Shown here: one piece after another, positions 59,104 to 64,000 of the stretch
Numbering within the stretch: the stretch's first letter is position 1
Layout of the letters: each line of letters begins with the position of its first letter
Assembly (NCBI GenBank): GCA_910589415.1
Contig: OU342635.1
Span: 36,296,929 to 36,360,928 of the forward strand
DNA length: 64,000 nt
Source of the DNA: Malachius bipustulatus
Taxonomy: Eukaryota > Arthropoda > Insecta > Coleoptera > Melyridae
Direction: 5' to 3'
Made by a program: the position numbers and the translations under genes
The notes under the pieces: generated by a model
The model's database searches: none
Told to the model about the DNA's origin: nothing
The model's input: only the letters and a program-made list of their open reading frames with translations

Positions 59104-61379
59104 CTGTTTTCCTATTCAATTTCTCGTACGAAATATCGTCTATTTTCAACCGGGAGAATCACCCTGTATGTCTAGCGGAGTCGCCCTGTGGGTTTGACTC
59201 GGGACTCGGGTTAAATATCGCGCCTAGACGGCTGGCGGCAGTTCGGTTACCGAGCTACAGCGATTCGTGTTCGGATGCAGAGATTCGGGCCGCTTATAAT
59301 ATGGTCTTGCCTCTCGAGTGGTTATTCAAGTACGGGGTTGCCACTTCTCCTGAATGTTTTCGTATCTTTTATAAAATCGTTCCTTCCGATTCTCTTTTAT
59401 TTAATTATTTTATTTTCACTGTTGATTTACCTGGGAGCGTGAATTATTTCACCTTCGTTTATTTTTACTCGTGATCTGCTTGATAACTCATATTATTGTT
59501 ATTTGGTATACCTTGTTTGTTTATTTTGGTCTGACCTTTTGATTAACCTTTTGCCCCTGTGGGCTACCTAGCGAAGAAGTGTTGGAATTTTTAGTTTGGT
59601 ACCTCCTGGAACCGGCATATTTGCGGATATCGAGACCAACCATCGATTCCACCGTGTTCCTGGTTTCTACCCCTAATTAGTCAGTACTGATAGAAATGCT
59701 GGAATTTGTAATTGGTACCTACTGGTGCCGGCTTGTTTACGGGACTACAATCGTGACGAGACCAGCAATCGACCCCGCCGTGCCCAGTCTTGCCCTATAT
59801 ACCTGTTGACAGTACTGATTGTTATTCTATTGGTTGCAACCTGTTTGTTTTACCTTGTTTCACGAGGCAATGAGTTATTTGATTGGTCATTCGAGTTGTT
59901 ATATTGTCGCTTTGATCAACTGTGGATGTGGAGATTTTACTGAATACCTGGTTGATTGCACAGAGCATTTTTGTCTCTGTTCTTTCTTTCGAAACCTTGT
60001 TCTCTTGAATGCGATTACTAGCTGACCATACTACAGACCACTGCTCTTGAACCATTAATCGAGTTAATGATTGAGAATGCTGGACTATTATTTATCATTT
60101 GTGTTTAGGCTTGTTTATGAACAAATTATACTTATTTGTTTGTATCGGTACCAGCTACCGGTCCGCCATTAACACAAGTACGATGACCTATTACCTAAAG
60201 AGAGTAGATAGCACAGTCAGAATCGTAATAATAACATCCATTGTATGAGATTCAGGTGTGAGTGAATTTTGAATGGAAGAGCTTCGAAAAAACGATCTTA
60301 TAATGATACTTTGGTTTCTTGATTTTTTTGCTTAGCTTTCCCATACTCGAGATTAATTTATTCTTGAGTTGTTTTGGATCTTTATTTGTGAATTGCAATT
60401 CATGATCCTAGCTTTATTTTGGTTATTGGATTTCCTGATATGTGAGGGCGGTTATTACACCTGACAACCCTGCTTTGGTTTGCTTTACTCTGTCCTACTC
60501 TGAGGGTGCTTTTTGCCCCGTTGCGCTCTACGATTTCCACTTTAAAGAGTCATGCTCTTTTACCGGCCCCCTGAGGTCTCCATCTGGACATCGAGATGAA
60601 TGCCTCCCCCAACGTGTGGTAATCGAGTACCTATTATAACTCCTAATTGGGTGTTGTAATGTGGAATTAGTATTTCCTGATAATATTTGCGAGTAGCAGA
60701 TGCTACATCTGACAACGCTGCCTTGTTTCTCTAGACCTGTTCTATTCTATTCTATATCTGAGGGTGCTCCGCTTCATTCATGATGATATACAATGAAAGG
60801 AATTGCTAACTTTCACTTTCTTAAAGTCGTATGATTTAAAGGGACATTTATTGCCTACACATCTGCGTTAAATAAACTCGGACTCTTCTAAAAATAGGAT
60901 GATTGAATTATTTCTGATCATGGGCCGTTTTATTTCTTCACAGATTATTAATTCGTCATGGGTTTGATTTTCTTCCTAGCTCTATCTCGATTTCCTTCCT
61001 ATACGTGAATTTGTAAGTGTTTGTTGAAGTATTCCTCTTTCCTAATATTCGTTGAACGTGATCGAGTAGGTACCTACTACTTACTGGTGGTGCCGCCTAA
61101 TACCTAACTGATTGTTTTGCCTGATTTAAAATGGGATCTGCGCTCATGGATTGGGCGAATCTGTTTAATTATTTATCGATGTGGATTTTGTTTCGAAGAG
61201 AGATCTTCCCTAACTATTTTCTCAATGGATTTTCCCTAATTTGTGAAGGGAATTCCTTCAGTATAGGCGCTTTGCCATCTACTAGTGAATTGGTTCGAAG
61301 AGAATTTGCCAACTGCGAATATTGAGTTCGAGATGCGAGTGAAGTATGTTTCACTGGGATTTCCCGGGATAGGTAAAGG

Positions 61380-61745
61380 AAACTCGGCCGGAGTCCGCTA
61401 TGCCATCTCTGGTCAGTTTTATTAGAATTGTGATTAGAAATTGGCGGGAAACGATTGTTTTGCCCTTTTCGGGTTTTCAACTGGAGTTTTTCCAAGGTAG
61501 ATAAGGGAAATTCGACCGGAGTCCGCTAGGCCATCTCTGGATTCGAATTTTATTGAGGAAATTTAGAATTGTGATTTGAAATTGGCGTGAAACGATTTTC
61601 TGCCCCTTTCGGGTTTTCAACTGGAATTTTTCCAAGGTAGATAAGGGAAATTCGACCGGAGTCCGCTATGCCATCTCTAGACTCGAATTTTCAGGTTTAG
61701 ATAAGGATTAGGTATCCCAGAGTCCGCTAGGCTATCTCTGGGTAC
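61380..61745 (+). repeat. Array of four hairpins in giant LTR copy 3
   Basis: Units near 61380, 61509, 61650 and 61711 have CCGGAG or CCCAGAG, a loop TCCGCTA(T/G)GC(C/T)AT, and CTCTGG or CTCTGGG. The last pairs GGTA.CCCAGAG with CTCTGGGTACC. Outer stems differ from copy 1 but still pair. Confidence 0.65.
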
Positions 61746-62611
61746 CGTATAAAGAGTTAGGAAGTCAGATTCGACCTGCTCGGAAGCTCTATCTGTCTTG
61801 AGCTGCTGTAAGACGTCTGCTTTTATAGAAGCGGTGGCCCGCTTTCTAAAGACGACACGTAACAATGCACCTCATTGGCACCGCCTTATACCGTGATTTT
61901 ATGTGTTTTATTCCTTATCACATCTCACTTCTCGTAAGATTTGGCAAGTTGACCTCGCGGCTACCTTACTGAATTGTCCTGAACTTCAACTACCTAAATT
62001 TTCCTTAAAATCGGCCGACGCGTTGTCGTCTTTTCATTGTACCTAACTATTTTAATTACACCGGCTTAACTTTCATCTCGCATTTTCACCTGCTTGCTGT
62101 TTGGGGACCGTGGTAAATTTCCGGCTGTTGTCATTTATTTCTTTGCTTTATCGATTGATGTAATTTTCCTTATCGTGGGTGGAATACCTAGCGACTTACT
62201 ATTGTCTTTGCAAGGGGTTATTGTTTGACTCACGATTTCAAAAATCTTTCCACCCGGTCTTGTATGTAGGTCACCTCATCCTTTCATCACGCGTTTCGAG
62301 AGTGTTTCATAATACATCTACCAACATCTGGCGACTCTCCACCCTAGCTTTGCCAGTCTTTCGGATGTCTTCTTTAAGCGCTGGAATGTTACTAGGCGAG
62401 AACTTTTATGTTTATGAATATCTAATGAGCTGACGGAATCGTTTCTTTGCCGCGTTGGCAAGTGGAAGTGTTTTTATTTCCTAATAATTTTACCTTTAGG
62501 TATTTACGTACCTATTCTTGCACTATTTACTTTTTTGGTTTGGGCTGATTTAACGAGGGCGATGGAAATAATTTCCTTATCATCCTACCTAGGTGCGATC
62601 CATTTCAATAA

Positions 62612-64000
62612 AGAGCTAATAGGTACTTCAATTAGTACAATAACTGTAAAAAAATTCAAGTTATTCTGATCAGCCTATTTTTAGAAATTCAAAAAATATC
62701 AAAATTTTCGAAGAACTTTAACATCCTGTATCTCTAAAACTACAGCTCCAACGACCTCTGTGTCTATTAGTGTTCGCCTATTTTTTAATTTCCTACAGGC
62801 CCTTGAGGTTTGTAACACTTAATCATCAGCACCCTATAGAAAAATTTAAATTAAAAAATTTACCGATTTGAAGGGAAGTTACAATATGTTTGTTTTACAA
62901 TTTGCATAAATTTCACTATGCAAAGAACGAATATAAACACGAAGGTATTAAAATGTTCTTGAAAACAAGCTTTAGACGATGATGCACCAGAAGTGTCACT
63001 GAAATGATAATAATTATTCCGCTAGTGTAATTATCCAGGCGTTCTATGTAAGTAATGTAAACAAACAACAAACAAGAGTTAGTAAATAACACCCAGACAC
63101 CCGATGCAACAGTAAATAACATGTAAATACCAAAATGTTATGCTAGAATTCACTTAGCCAACAATAAGGGGGCATTGAGCTTTATTATATACCTACGTAT
63201 CGAATATTTGCGACCATTAGGAAGGAAAATACACAATTATAAAGTAGTTTTCCAACTAGAATATTTGAAAATCAATTGCATGCTATTTTATACAATATGG
63301 CAATCTGACATTAATTAGAGTCTTCAACTGTCGGCATTACAGGGATTTCCATGCAAATTATTTTATTTCCAATATTTGCTTTTCTGGTTATTTTAGTTTT
63401 AGAGCAAAATTATATTCTTCCATTGACAAAAAAATTGATTCGGGGCTGCTTTGCGGTGTCCATATAGATTTCCTCAGAACGTTTCATCTGCAACTGCGGT
63501 AGACATTACCAGCTTTTTTAATGGCTACCAGTGTTCACTGATTACTGGAAGAGACCGCGAAATAGAGGTTCTATTTATAGGTTGATGGTCCTGTGGTCAA
63601 GGATTTGCTATCCGGCATTATAATATCAAACGCAAGTGAGACATGACCTGCCATCCATGACATCTTTGGAGAGACCGGTCCCTGCTACGGTGGAGACAGC
63701 TGGTAGAAAGGGCATGACGTCATCAACCTGTAAACAGGACCGCGTTTTCATCAGAGGTAACCGCTGATGATATCTACCACAGTTCGAAGCAAATCTTCAT
63801 GAAATACGGCAAAACAGCCCGGAATCAATTCTGATTTCAATTCATATCCGTTTGAAAAATATGAAAAAAAGTGATCTTTTCAATGTAATTTTAAAAGTTT
63901 ACTTAGTCATTTATCAATTATCATCTTGTATTGTTCTAACCAAAAATTAAAAAGTTTGAAAAGCTCTTTTCTCAGTACGAAAAAATTCGATCCATCAAAT
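62612..64000. other. Unassigned AT-rich stretch at the right edge
   Basis: No gene recognised. A GC-richer block at 63590-63760 includes a TGACGTCA palindrome (63716), a CRE-type site that may be chance. Confidence 0.45.

Larger units (their letters stand above)
58149..62607 (+). mobile_element. Giant solo LTR-like unit, copy 3 (4459 bp)
   Basis: Begins TATAACGATGAG (first G mutated to A) and ends GGTGCGATCCATTTCA, flanked by ATAA on both sides (58145-58148, 62608-62611). It is the longest copy and carries four 33-nt hairpin modules (58700, 58789, 58929, 59071) instead of two, and four larger hairpins at 61380-61745. It shares the two GGTACC...CCGGC modules with copy 2 (59598, 59714). No coding region is seen. 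Confidence 0.6.

Noticed and set aside
63713..63722. CRE-type TGACGTCA promoter element
   Set aside because: A single short palindrome without a nearby gene or core promoter; expected by chance.

Overview
The window looks like AT-rich, transposon-crowded, mostly non-coding sequence from an insect or close relative. Evidence: an R1/jockey-type non-LTR retrotransposon, mariner-like elements with an insect-type helix-turn-helix leader, a Ty3/gypsy element primed by tRNA-Leu, Helentron-like elements, and one host exon that reads as the conserved N-terminus of an Elk (Kv12/KCNH) potassium channel. A short TCAGG run (3416-3444) hints at a beetle, but that is weak. No bacterial-type genes, rRNA or CRISPR were seen.

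Layout. 376-2938: a TA-flanked mariner-like element with 270-bp inverted repeats and a transposase start, split by Helentron-like copy A. 7815-8496: a second TA-flanked mariner-like remnant. 8560-9620: broken reverse transcriptase. 16164-17368: a tandem array of about 9 units of 82-108 bp. 18762-23245: an R1-type element split by Helentron-like copy B, which itself holds a tRNA-like sequence, a 993-bp foldback and two palindromic hammerhead-bearing (Penelope-like) insertions in its TA microsatellite. 24233-24590: non-LTR 3' fragment. 25723-27290: foldback with a TTAA-flanked element nested in one arm. 27823-28237: the Elk first coding exon on the minus strand plus a diverged second copy. 29370-29913: another TA-flanked foldback. 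31047-33347: Helentron-like copy C with a third palindromic hammerhead insertion. 35231-39000, 40682-44138 and 58149-62607: three copies of one TG...CA unit of 3.5-4.5 kb, each with its own 4-bp target duplication, best read as giant solo LTRs. 47321-52395: a 5' gypsy LTR, gag and most of pol, cut off inside integrase. 53448-54235: a minus-strand non-LTR fragment.

The one clear host gene is Elk. It is transcribed leftward, has a 5'UTR exon somewhere right of 28237, and its later exons were not found here and probably lie left of the window. The most unusual material is (1) the giant LTRs, which carry two families of small RNA-like hairpins whose stems co-vary between copies, (2) the duplicated Elk first exon that keeps frame, donor phase and mostly silent differences, and (3) three hammerhead-like palindromes inserted repeatedly in the TA microsatellites of the Helentron-like family. 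All identifications come from reading; no database search was possible.
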